Shown here in pieces: positions 16,738-25,209 of a DNA stretch of 64,000 bases; position 1 is the stretch's first letter; every line of letters starts with the position of its first letter. The DNA lies in assembly GCA_003576695.1 (NCBI GenBank), contig QOZQ01000001.1, positions 496,001 through 560,000 on the forward strand, written 5' to 3'. Both the position numbers and the translations under genes were made by a program. The stretch comes from Taklimakanibacter lacteus (lineage in GTDB: Bacteria > Pseudomonadota > Alphaproteobacteria > Rhizobiales > Aestuariivirgaceae). The notes under the pieces were generated by a model. That model saw only the letters and a list, made by a program, of their open reading frames with translations. It did not search any database and had not been told where the DNA came from.

Positions 16738-17838
16738 ATGACTGTTCGAGAGGCGGATTACTTAAGGATACTCGAGCTCGCCGGGGTGGCGATCCTCGAG
16801 CCCAAAAAGTGGATCGATGTTCTGCGTCCTCTCGCTCAGGCGACGGGATGCATCGGCGGCGGGCTGACGCTCGAGGACCCCATCGCCGGCACCGGGCGCC
16901 CCATCGACTATTTCGGTTTTGACGACGGCCATGTCGAAAAAACCTGGCACCACTATCTGCCGCAGAATCCGCTCTTCAGGATCGCGCCGAAGCTGCAGAC
17001 CGGCTTTTTCGTCACCAACGGGATGGTCGTCCGCGAGGAGTCTTTCAAAAGGAGCGAGTTCTACGACGGCTGGGCGCGGCCGCAGGAAATCTGCTGCCCT
17101 GTCACGGTTGTACTGCATCGCTCTCATTCAGCCTATATTCCGCTCACGCTCGTTCGCGCCGACGGGCATGGCGATGTCGACGAGGAAGGCCTCGATTTCC
17201 TTGGGAAGCTGGCGCCCGCGCTGACCAACGCTTTCGCCATCACGATGCGGCTGCAACGCCTCGAGGATCGCGAGGAGACATTCCAGGCGGCCATGTCCCG
17301 CCTCTCGTTCGGGATCGTTCTGCTCGATGAGAAGAACCGTATCGTCTTTGCCAATGGAATTGGCGAAGATCTGATCCGAGATGCCGGAGCCTTTGCCGCA
17401 GAGCACGGACAGCTACGCGTAAATCACGGAGCAGCTGCCGCGTTCGAAGCCGCAATCGCCACCGCGCCTGCCAATTTCGCCATCACGCTGCGGGACGGAC
17501 GGTCGTTGTTCTGCGTCGTCCTGCCGTTGCAGCGCGAGAACGGCGTTTTCCCGGACTGGGAGTCGCCGACACGCATGCTTGTCATCGGTCCGCAGGAAAG
17601 TGACGCGGCCCTGGCGGGAGATGCCCTTGGTGCCGCCTTCGGGCTCACGCCTGCGGAACGGGCCGTGCTCGAAGTCCTCCTGCGCGGAGAAGAACCATCG
17701 ACGGTCGCGTCGATATTGGGGATCAGCGTCGTGACTGTGCGAACCCATCTCCTTCGCATCTTTGCAAAGACCGGAATGCACCGGCAAAGCGAACTGATGC
17801 GCCTGGCATGGTCGATGACGCCGCCCTATCGCCGATAG
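16738..17838 (+). CDS. LuxR-type helix-turn-helix regulator 2
   Basis: The 366-residue protein has a C-terminal LuxR/GerE domain (LTPAERAVLEVLLRGEEPSTVASILGISVVTVRTHLLRIFAKTGMHRQSELMRLAW). A PAS-like segment precedes it (MSRLSFGIVLLDEKNRIVFANG, about residues 185-210). The overall layout matches regulator 1, and the two are likely anciently related. It is transcribed away from regulator 1. The start ATG lacks a strong ribosome-binding site. The sensed signal is unknown. Confidence 0.9.
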   Translation: MTVREADYLRILELAGVAILEPKKWIDVLRPLAQATGCIGGGLTLEDPIAGTGRPIDYFGFDDGHVEKTWHHYLPQNPLFRIAPKLQTGFFVTNGMVVREESFKRSEFYDGWARPQEICCPVTVVLHRSHSAYIPLTLVRADGHGDVDEEGLDFLGKLAPALTNAFAITMRLQRLEDREETFQAAMSRLSFGIVLLDEKNRIVFANGIGEDLIRDAGAFAAEHGQLRVNHGAAAAFEAAIATAPANFAITLRDGRSLFCVVLPLQRENGVFPDWESPTRMLVIGPQESDAALAGDALGAAFGLTPAERAVLEVLLRGEEPSTVASILGISVVTVRTHLLRIFAKTGMHRQSELMRLAWSMTPPYRR

Positions 17839-17937
17839 AGCAAATCCCACCAAGGTTGAAGACTTTGGCGATAAGAATTTGCTCCAACATATTGATTTTG
17901 CACGTTTCCTTTTCGGCGAAGCGATTCCACTTCGCCG
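17838..17937. repeat. Intergenic inverted repeats between LuxR 2 and LysR genes
   Basis: GAGCAAAT at 17838-17845 pairs with ATTTGCTC at 17877-17884, and CGGCGAAG at 17914-17921 pairs with CTTCGCCG at 17930-17937. The GATTCCACTTCGCCGGAAAGCG stretch looks like a repeat frequent in rhizobial intergenic DNA. It may serve as a transcription end for LuxR 2. Confidence 0.5.
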
Positions 17938-17976
17938 GAAAGCGCTTTGCAAGACCATATTGTGCCATGGCTGAGA

Positions 17977-18024
17977 TATTGTAAAATCAGAAAGCAGCCG
18001 CGCGATATCAAGAAAACCGATAAT
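17977..18024 (+). promoter_or_regulatory. 48-bp shared element, copy C (at the start of the LysR gene)
   Basis: It aligns without gaps to copies A and B: TATTGTAAAATCAGAAAG at one end and GAAAACCGATAA at the other. It runs right up to the LysR ATG at 18023. Occurrence at a LysR gene and two likely target promoters is what an autoregulated LysR-type regulon would show. Confidence 0.7.
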
Positions 18025-18934
18025 GACGCTCTCGATCAAGCAGGTACGGTACTTCATCGCCGCCGCCGATGCCGGGCAGGTGAGCCAGGCGGCGATCGAG
18101 CTCAATGTCTCGCAATCGGCGGTCACCGCGGCGATCAAGCAGCTCGAGGACGATCTGGCGGTGCGCCTGTTCGACCGCCAGCCCTCGGGTGTGGCGCTCA
18201 CCGCCGAAGGGACGCGCTTCCTGCAGCATGCGCGCATCATCATGGCGGCGGTGAACGAGGCGATGAGCGCGCCCCTGACCGAGGCCGGCGCCCATTCGGG
18301 CCATGTCCGGGTCGGCGTCACCTATACGGTCGCGGGCTATTTCATGCCGCGCCATTATGCCAGGTTCCTGCGCAACTATCCGCGCATCACCGTCGAATTG
18401 CGCGAGCTGCCGCGCGAGGCGATCGAGCGTGGCCTGGTCGACCGCACCCTCGATATCGCCGTCATGCTGGTCTCCAATCTGGCCGACAAGGCGCATATCG
18501 CGTCGGAGACGCTGCTGCGCTCGCGCCGGCGGCTGTGGCTGCCGGTCGAGCATCCCCTGCTCACCCGCGAGAATGTGACGCTCGCCGATGTGGCGAGGGA
18601 GCCCTATGTGATGCTCACCGTCGATGAGGCGATGAACACCGCCGGCAAATACTGGGCCAAGGCCGGGCTCGAGCCCCGCATGGTGGTGAAGACCTCCTCG
18701 GTCGAGGCGGTGCGCAGCATGGTCGCCGCCGGCATGGGCGTCACCGTGCTCTCCGACATGGTCTACCGGCCCTGGTCGCTCGAAGGCCAGCGCATCGAGG
18801 CGCGCAATGTCATCGGCGACATACCCTCGATGGATGTGGGCCTCGCCTGGAACCGGGCGTTGCAGCAGGCGCCCGCCACCCGCGTGTTCCATGACTTCAT
18901 GAGCATGACCTTCTCCGGCGCCGCGGCGATGTGA
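18023..18934 (+). CDS. LysR family transcriptional regulator
   Basis: The 303-residue product has the N-terminal LysR winged helix-turn-helix (LSIKQVRYFIAAADAGQVSQAAIELNVSQSAVTAAIKQLEDDLAVRLFDR) and a periplasmic-binding-like effector domain from about residue 90. The ATG at 18023 sits at the end of the 48-bp shared element with no obvious ribosome-binding site, so the message may be leaderless or tightly autoregulated. Probable targets are the pxp operon (6.9-7.7 kb) and the molybdopterin hydroxylase (7.9-10.3 kb), inferred from shared elements only. The effector is not known; 5-oxoproline or a related lactam would fit. Confidence 0.92.
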   Translation: MTLSIKQVRYFIAAADAGQVSQAAIELNVSQSAVTAAIKQLEDDLAVRLFDRQPSGVALTAEGTRFLQHARIIMAAVNEAMSAPLTEAGAHSGHVRVGVTYTVAGYFMPRHYARFLRNYPRITVELRELPREAIERGLVDRTLDIAVMLVSNLADKAHIASETLLRSRRRLWLPVEHPLLTRENVTLADVAREPYVMLTVDEAMNTAGKYWAKAGLEPRMVVKTSSVEAVRSMVAAGMGVTVLSDMVYRPWSLEGQRIEARNVIGDIPSMDVGLAWNRALQQAPATRVFHDFMSMTFSGAAAM

Positions 18935-19097
18935 AAGGCTGCAAGTGACAGAAAATGGGGCAATTTCAGTCCGTTGACTGTGGCAAGAAAGCCACTGTCG
19001 GCGTGCAATCGCTTTGCCCGGAAGGAATCCTCTTTATACTTCCGTAAAGTTACGCAATTCTCTGACAAATTGCGCTTCGGCGTGGCTGAGGGAAAAT

Positions 19098-20021
19098 ATG
19101 GCACGGCCGTTAGATTGGGCGCTTCCGGGCGCCGTCGAGAAGGCCCGTCGGAAAGGCAATGCGGGGGAGAGGCTCCACCGGGCGCTCCTCGCCGCGATCG
19201 TCCTTTTGGCGGCTTCGTTTCTACCCCCCTCCATCGCCAAGGCCGCCGATGCGATCGCAAAGGTGGTCGCCGTCGGCGGATCGCCGACGGGCGGGGGCCG
19301 GGCGCTGAGGGCCGGAAGCCCGGTCTATGAGGGTGACCGGCTGGTGACCGGCGCGGGCAATATCCAGATCCTGTTCATCGACGAGACCAAGCTGGTGGTG
19401 GGCCCCAATTCCAACCTCGTGGTCGATCGCTTCCTGATGCGCGGCGGCAACCGGGTGCAGAAGCTGTCGGTCAACGCGCTGCGCGGCACCTTCCGCTTCA
19501 TCACCGGCAATTCGGCGAAGAACGCCTATGACATCAAGACGGCGAGCGCCACGATCGGCATTCGCGGCACCGCCTTCGATTTCTCCTCCGGGCGCGAGAC
19601 GCTGGTCGCGGTGCTGGAGGGCGGTGTCAGACTATGCGCGCGCGGCCAGTGCGAGACCATCCCCGAAGGCTGCGGCGTCGGGCGGGCGCGCCGCAATGAT
19701 GTCGATCAGCTGGGCGGGCGCGCCAAGGGCCAAGCCTTGCGGCAACTCCCCTATATCGTCAACCAGGGTTCGTTGAACCGCGGGTTCCGGCTCAACACAA
19801 GGTCCTGCCGCTCGAGCCTCGGCCTCCTGCCGACCACACCCGGCCAGAACCAGGGCAGCGGTCCGCAGAATGCCGGGCCGGGTGGCGCGACGGGCGGCGG
19901 ATCACCGGGCGGTGGCCCGGGCGGCGGACCTGCCGGCGGCGGCACGGGCGGAGGGACTGGCGGCGGTAGTGGCGGTGGTGGCGGCAGCGGCGGCGGCGGC
20001 CCCGGAGGCGGCGGGTTTTGA
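19098..20021 (+). CDS. FecR-domain protein with glycine-rich C-terminal tail
   Basis: The 307-residue protein starts at ATG 19098 after TGAGGGA. An N-terminal hydrophobic segment (LLAAIVLLAASFLPPSIAKA) is a probable signal peptide. A FecR domain follows at about residues 55-180 (SPVYEGDRLVTGAGNIQILFID, then TASATIGIRGTAFDF). The last 45 residues are almost all glycine with proline and serine. This periplasmic/surface FecR type is known next to large adhesins and is not an anti-sigma factor. Its TGA overlaps a possible TTG start of the downstream autotransporter, so the two are translationally coupled. A role in export, anchoring or folding of the autotransporter is inference. Confidence 0.88.
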   Translation: MARPLDWALPGAVEKARRKGNAGERLHRALLAAIVLLAASFLPPSIAKAADAIAKVVAVGGSPTGGGRALRAGSPVYEGDRLVTGAGNIQILFIDETKLVVGPNSNLVVDRFLMRGGNRVQKLSVNALRGTFRFITGNSAKNAYDIKTASATIGIRGTAFDFSSGRETLVAVLEGGVRLCARGQCETIPEGCGVGRARRNDVDQLGGRAKGQALRQLPYIVNQGSLNRGFRLNTRSCRSSLGLLPTTPGQNQGSGPQNAGPGGATGGGSPGGGPGGGPAGGGTGGGTGGGSGGGGGSGGGGPGGGGF

Positions 20022-20035
20022 CAGAGGCAAGGCAC

Positions 20036-23000
20036 ATGGCAAGGCCACGAAACTCCATCGCTTCGGGAACACAGGCGCCTGAGACGACGAGCCGGATCCG
20101 CCGGCTGCGCGCGCGCCTCGCGGTCACGACGATCTTCGCCGTGGTGCCGTTCCTCGGCTATGGCCGCCAGGCCTATGCCGCCTGCGTTCCCTCGCCCTCG
20201 CCGACCTTCGTGTGCAGCGACACGAGCACGGGCGAGGGCATCTTTGCCGACAATGCGGATGTCTCGACGCTGGCCAATCCGCCCTTCGTGGTGACCGAGG
20301 ACGGCGTCTTCATCACCGGTCGCGGCGATCAGCGCTTCATCGACACCAACGCCGCCACCAGCATCACCAACAGCAGCTATTATGGTCGCGGCCTCTCGGT
20401 CGTCTCCACGGACGATTACGACGGGACGATCGGCGCGGTGACCATCTTCACCGATGGCACGATCAGCGGCACGGCCCACGGCATCTATGCCGATAATCGC
20501 GGCAGTGGCGACATCACCATCACGGCCAACGGCACCGTCACCGGCGTGGATATCGAAGAAGAGGGCGACAACTACGTCGCCAATGACGGCATCTACGCGC
20601 GAAACTACGGCAACAATCTCACCATCACCACGGGCGTCGGCAGCTCGGTCACGGGCGAGCACAATGGCATCGATGCGCGCAACTACGGCACGGGCGATCT
20701 CACCATCACGACCAACGGCGAAGTCAAGAGCGATGAGTTCGACGGCATATTCGCCCGCAATGGCAGCCCCTATTACCAAGGCGGCGCGCAGAATCTGACC
20801 GTCACCATCGGTGCCCAAAGCGTCGTCGACGGCGCCGGAAACGGCCTGCAGGCGCAGAACTACGGGTCGGGCATTCTCGAGATCACGGTCGACGGCTCGG
20901 TCACCGGCCAGGGCTATGACGGCATACATGCCATCAATGGTGAGGACGGCACCGATCTCATCATCACGACGGATGTCGGAAGCCTGGTCAAGGGCAATGC
21001 ACCGCTGCCCGATCTGGAAGAAGACCCCGAGGCGCCCATCGACTCCAACGGCATCGATGCCCGCAACTACGGCACGGGCCAGCTCAGGATCACCGCAAAT
21101 GGCGAGGTGTTCGGCAATCTCAATGATGGCATCTATGCGGTAAATGAGGGCACCGATCTCACGATCGAGACGGGGGATCAGAGCCTGATCCGTGGCGGCG
21201 GCAACGGTATCGGGGCGTATAACAACGGCAGCGGCAATCTCACCGTCAATGTTCAGGGAACCGTCGGCGGCTATGCCGAGCCGAGCGACTTCAACCACGG
21301 CGGCGACGGTATACGCGCACGCAATTCCGAGGATGGCGGCAATCTGATCATCGCTACGGATGCAGACAGCGACGTCTTCGGCGGCAAGGATGGCATTCAC
21401 GGGGATAATTACGGCACCGGGTTCCTCAGCATCACCGCCGACGGCAAGGTCACCGGCAAGGGCGAGTACTATGAATCTGTCGGTGCCGGCATACGTGCTT
21501 ATCAGTCGTCCTCCGGTACAGGCAATGAAGATGGCGATTCACTGAAGATCACGACGGGTGCCAACAGCGAGGTCACCGGAACCGAACATGGCATCTACGC
21601 CGAAAATGCGGGCGAGGGGAATCTTACCATTACCGCCAATGGGATCGTCACCGGCGAGGACGGTAACGGCATAGAGGCCATCAATCGGTTTGGTGAGTTC
21701 TTCAGCTTCCGGACTTTCCAGAACGAGTTTGGCGACGGTAATGACCTGACGATCACCACGGGTGCCACAAGTGTGGTCACCGGCGGTTATTCCGGCATCG
21801 TTGCCATCAACAGGGGTGACGGAGATATTGCCATCACCGCCAACGGCCGTGTCACCGGCAAGTATGGAGACGGCATATATGCCTTGGATGGGCCGGAGGG
21901 CAACGACTTCACCATCACGGTGGGCGTGGCGGGCCTGGTGCAAGGGTATAGATCGGGCATCCGGGCCTATTCAGACGATGACCAGCCCATTTCGATCACC
22001 AATGACGGCCTGGTGCGTAATCTTTCGCTCGACTCCATCGATCTGGCGATCAAGACCGAGGGCGGCGCGACGCATATCGACAATAACGGTGTTCTCATCG
22101 GCCAGGTGCTGCTCGACAGCAGCGACGCGTATGACGACCTCTTCGACAATGACGGCGTGTGGGATGCAGCCGGGATCGCCGGGCGGTTCAGCGATTTCGG
22201 CGAGGGCGTCGATACGTTCAACAACAACAACACGCTGGTTGCCGCCGACGATGCGACGACGCTGGAAGAGACGCGCCTGAACAGGCTGGAGTTCTTCAAC
22301 AACAACGGACTGATCACGCTGGTCGATGGCCAGGCGGGCGACCGTCTCCTGATCGGCCCGGGCGTAGTCGATAACAATGTCGAAGTTCCGACAGACTACA
22401 CGAGCGTTGGCGGCCGCCTGTGGGTCGATGCGCTGCTCGGCCCCGGGGCGTCGGGGATAGCGGATAAGCTCGAGCTCGATAACGCCACCACCAGCGACCT
22501 GACGGAGGTTTCGGTCAATGTCGTCGGTGTGACGGGCGCTAATTTCGACGGCATCACCGTCGTGACCGGGGTCGACAGCGATGGTCATTTCGCCCTCGAG
22601 AACGGTCCCTTCAGTGCCGGCTTCTTTCAATGGGACATGAGATTCGATCCCGACAGCTCGACCTACGAGCTCTTCACCTTGGGCGATGAGAATGATCCCA
22701 CCCTTGGTGGCGGCGCGTTCGAATTCCCCTCAGGCATAAGCGGCGCCCAGGATTTCTGGTTCCAGACGACGAGCGCCCTGTTTCAGCGCCAGGCGGATCT
22801 CCGCGCCTTGCTCGGCGGCACCGGCGTGACGCCGGTCGCCGATTTCAGCGAGCCGGTGGACCCGACCCCGGTCGCCAAGGTGACGCCCGGCTTCTGGGTA
22901 TCGGGCGTCGGCGCCTATATCGAGCGCGACGACGAGGAAGGAGGCTTCGTCCTCGACCGCAAGCAGACCATCTGGGGAGCCCTCGCGGGCTTCGACTTCG

Positions 23001-23683
23001 GCACGCAAAGTGTGGGCGATGCGCTGATGTTCGGCGTGTTCGGCGGCTATCTGACGTCGGAGCTGAAGTTCAAGGACACCGGCAGCAAGTGGGAATATGA
23101 AGGTCCCAGCGTCGGCGCCTATGCGACTTACATGGACCGTGCCTTCTTTGCCGATCTGACGGTGAAGGTGGACTTCCTCGACATCGACGTCGATCCGCAG
23201 GACGCGGTATCGGACAGCGACACCGATGCGGTCAATATCGGCGGCAGGTTCGATACCGGCTACAAGTTCGGCGAGAGCGTCTTCATCGAGCCGCAGGCCT
23301 CGCTCGCCGTCCTCCACACCGAGATCGACGATCTCGATATCTTCGGCGGCACGGTGGAGTTCGACGACGAGACGAGCGTCAGGGGCCGGTTGGGCGTGAG
23401 ACTCGGTTTCGACCACGCCGCCAGCAATTCCGTCGTCTATTCGGGCGATGTGATCGCCAGCATCTGGGAGGACTTCTCGGGCGACAACGATGTCACCATC
23501 GCGGTTCCCGGCCTGCCGGACTCCGGCGTGTCCGACAATCCCGGCGACACGACGGGCGATGTCTCGGTCGGACTGAGTGCCATGGCGCCTGAGGGCTGGT
23601 CGACCTTCCTGCGCGGGAACTATCAGTTCGCGGACGATTATGAAGCCGTCAGCGGCAATGTCGGGGTCAGGATTGCCTGGTAG
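20036..23683 (+). CDS. Autotransporter 2 (coupled to FecR-domain protein)
   Basis: The product has 1215 residues from the ATG at 20036, chosen because the N-terminus (MARPRNSIAS) then aligns in length with the paralogues; a TTG at 20018 overlapping the FecR stop is the alternative. The signal peptide ends VPFLGYGRQAYA and is followed by a Cys pair. The passenger (about residues 60-640) has two alternating repeat types, GIxARNYGTGxLxITANGxVTG and LTITTGAxSxVTG, giving a long beta-helix. The junction segment and about 280-residue barrel match the family, and the last strand ends VRIAW. It is the middle gene of a probable operon: FecR protein, autotransporter, TIGR03032-type protein. Confidence 0.92.
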   Translation: MARPRNSIASGTQAPETTSRIRRLRARLAVTTIFAVVPFLGYGRQAYAACVPSPSPTFVCSDTSTGEGIFADNADVSTLANPPFVVTEDGVFITGRGDQRFIDTNAATSITNSSYYGRGLSVVSTDDYDGTIGAVTIFTDGTISGTAHGIYADNRGSGDITITANGTVTGVDIEEEGDNYVANDGIYARNYGNNLTITTGVGSSVTGEHNGIDARNYGTGDLTITTNGEVKSDEFDGIFARNGSPYYQGGAQNLTVTIGAQSVVDGAGNGLQAQNYGSGILEITVDGSVTGQGYDGIHAINGEDGTDLIITTDVGSLVKGNAPLPDLEEDPEAPIDSNGIDARNYGTGQLRITANGEVFGNLNDGIYAVNEGTDLTIETGDQSLIRGGGNGIGAYNNGSGNLTVNVQGTVGGYAEPSDFNHGGDGIRARNSEDGGNLIIATDADSDVFGGKDGIHGDNYGTGFLSITADGKVTGKGEYYESVGAGIRAYQSSSGTGNEDGDSLKITTGANSEVTGTEHGIYAENAGEGNLTITANGIVTGEDGNGIEAINRFGEFFSFRTFQNEFGDGNDLTITTGATSVVTGGYSGIVAINRGDGDIAITANGRVTGKYGDGIYALDGPEGNDFTITVGVAGLVQGYRSGIRAYSDDDQPISITNDGLVRNLSLDSIDLAIKTEGGATHIDNNGVLIGQVLLDSSDAYDDLFDNDGVWDAAGIAGRFSDFGEGVDTFNNNNTLVAADDATTLEETRLNRLEFFNNNGLITLVDGQAGDRLLIGPGVVDNNVEVPTDYTSVGGRLWVDALLGPGASGIADKLELDNATTSDLTEVSVNVVGVTGANFDGITVVTGVDSDGHFALENGPFSAGFFQWDMRFDPDSSTYELFTLGDENDPTLGGGAFEFPSGISGAQDFWFQTTSALFQRQADLRALLGGTGVTPVADFSEPVDPTPVAKVTPGFWVSGVGAYIERDDEEGGFVLDRKQTIWGALAGFDFGTQSVGDALMFGVFGGYLTSELKFKDTGSKWEYEGPSVGAYATYMDRAFFADLTVKVDFLDIDVDPQDAVSDSDTDAVNIGGRFDTGYKFGESVFIEPQASLAVLHTEIDDLDIFGGTVEFDDETSVRGRLGVRLGFDHAASNSVVYSGDVIASIWEDFSGDNDVTIAVPGLPDSGVSDNPGDTTGDVSVGLSAMAPEGWSTFLRGNYQFADDYEAVSGNVGVRIAW

Positions 23684-23790
23684 CTGTCGAAGGCGGCATG
23701 GTCGACGGCCCCCTTCAAGCGCCAGTTGATTGACCCCTGTAAAGCGCGGTAGTCCTGCACTTCAGATATCGATCCGACAGGGAAACTGCC

Positions 23791-24912
23791 TTGACTCCAT
23801 CCGACGTATCTCCGCCTGCCGGGGCTCCGGTGGAAGCCGCCGACAAGGCGCAGCCCGAGAAGGCGGCGCCGACCGTCACCTATTCAATGTCGGCCGGATT
23901 CCGCGGTCTCCTCAACCGGCTCAACCTCTCGCTCGGCTTCACATCCTATCAATCGGGCAAGCTCTATCTCGTGGGACGCAATCCCAAGGGCGGGATCATG
24001 GTGGATGAGCGCCTGTTCCCCAAGGCGATGGGCATCTGCGTGGAAGGCCACATGCTGGCGCTCGCGACCTTGTTCCAGATCCAGCGTTTCGAGAATGTGC
24101 TCGACACCGGCCAGTTCATCAACCACACGCAGGATGCCTGCTATGTTCCGCGCGTCACCTACACGACGGGCGTCCTCGATGCGCATGACATAGGCCTCAT
24201 GGCGGATGGGCGCATCGTCTTCGTCAACACCGCCTATAACTGTCTCGCCGTGCCCTCCGAGCGCCACAGCTTCACACCGATCTGGATGCCCCCCTTCATT
24301 TCGGCCCTGGTCAGCGAGGACCGCTGCCACCTGAACGGTCTCGCCATGGAGAACGGCAAGCCGCGCTATGTGACGGCGGTGTCGCGGTCGGACACGATCG
24401 ATGGCTGGCGCGACCGGCGCGCCGATGGCGGCATCGTCATCGATGTCGAGACGGGCGAGACGGTGTGCAGCGGCCTCTCCATGCCGCATTCTCCGCGTCT
24501 GGTGAATGGGCGGCTCTGGCTGTTGAATTCCGGCACGGGCGATCTGGGCGAGGTCGATCTCGCCAGCAGGACGTTCCGGCCGCATGTGTTCTGCCCCGGA
24601 TTCGGGCGTGGCCTCGCGATCAGGGGCCGTCATGCTTTTGTCGGCCTGTCGAAGCCGCGCTACAAGCGCTTCGAGGGCCTCGCCCTGGATGAGCGGCTGA
24701 AGGCCGCTGATTCCGAGCCCTGGTGCGGCGTCCAGGTGATCGACCTCGACAGCAAGACCTGTGTCGAGTGGTTCCGCATCGATGGCGCGGTGGCGGAGAT
24801 CTATGACGTGGCGGTGCTGCCCGGCGTCGCCTGCCCGATGGCGCTGGGCTTCGCCTCCAATGAAATCAAGAGCTTGATCACCCATGACCCGCTGCGGGCG
24901 GATGCCTGGTAG
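23791..24912 (+). CDS. TIGR03032 (DUF4915) family protein
   Basis: The 373-residue protein is recognised as TIGR03032-like from segments such as LNLSLGFTSYQSGKLYLVGR, DVGL-type LDAHDIGLMADGRIVFVNTAYNCLA, the central EDRCHLNGLAM and SMPHSPRLVNGRLWLLNSGTG. The pattern of repeated short strand motifs is compatible with a beta-propeller; that is inference. No signal peptide is evident, so it may be cytosolic. The start is TTG at 23791, or an internal ATG at 23887 that still precedes the conserved region. It lies 107 bp downstream of autotransporter 2 on the same strand. The molecular function of the family is unknown; modification or handling of a surface product is a guess from context. Confidence 0.75.
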   Translation: MTPSDVSPPAGAPVEAADKAQPEKAAPTVTYSMSAGFRGLLNRLNLSLGFTSYQSGKLYLVGRNPKGGIMVDERLFPKAMGICVEGHMLALATLFQIQRFENVLDTGQFINHTQDACYVPRVTYTTGVLDAHDIGLMADGRIVFVNTAYNCLAVPSERHSFTPIWMPPFISALVSEDRCHLNGLAMENGKPRYVTAVSRSDTIDGWRDRRADGGIVIDVETGETVCSGLSMPHSPRLVNGRLWLLNSGTGDLGEVDLASRTFRPHVFCPGFGRGLAIRGRHAFVGLSKPRYKRFEGLALDERLKAADSEPWCGVQVIDLDSKTCVEWFRIDGAVAEIYDVAVLPGVACPMALGFASNEIKSLITHDPLRADAW

Positions 24913-25209
24913 CCGGGACGGACGATGAGATCACGATTGCGTGAGGGGTATCGGCAGTGTAGGCGTTTTGAAACGCCGGCTTGGGCCGGATCTCGGCGTT
25001 CCCATTCAACATATTGAAATATAATAGAAATCTCTGTCATTGACGAGACGGCTTTCACCTGCCGCCGGATGGATGTGTGGCAAGAACGACACGCTCGCCC
25101 GAAAATCCCTTGAGCGCCGGGGAAGTTCCTTTTCCCTGTCCCGAAGTAAGGTAAACTTTAGGTAACGATGCGCAGGATCGCGCAGGTCCGGTCATTGGTT
25201 GGGGGAACC
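24913..25209. other. Intergenic region upstream of autotransporter 3
   Basis: No gene is visible. It holds a short inverted repeat (GGCGTTT / AAACGCC at 24962-24977) without a U-tract and, close to the start, a TTTTCCCTG motif followed by AAGTAAGGTAA. Similar sequence precedes autotransporters 4 and 5, so this is probably their shared promoter or leader type. Confidence 0.4.

Noticed and set aside
24962-24977. Inverted repeat GGCGTTT/AAACGCC after the TIGR03032 gene as a terminator.
   Set aside because: The stem is short and no T-tract follows on either strand.
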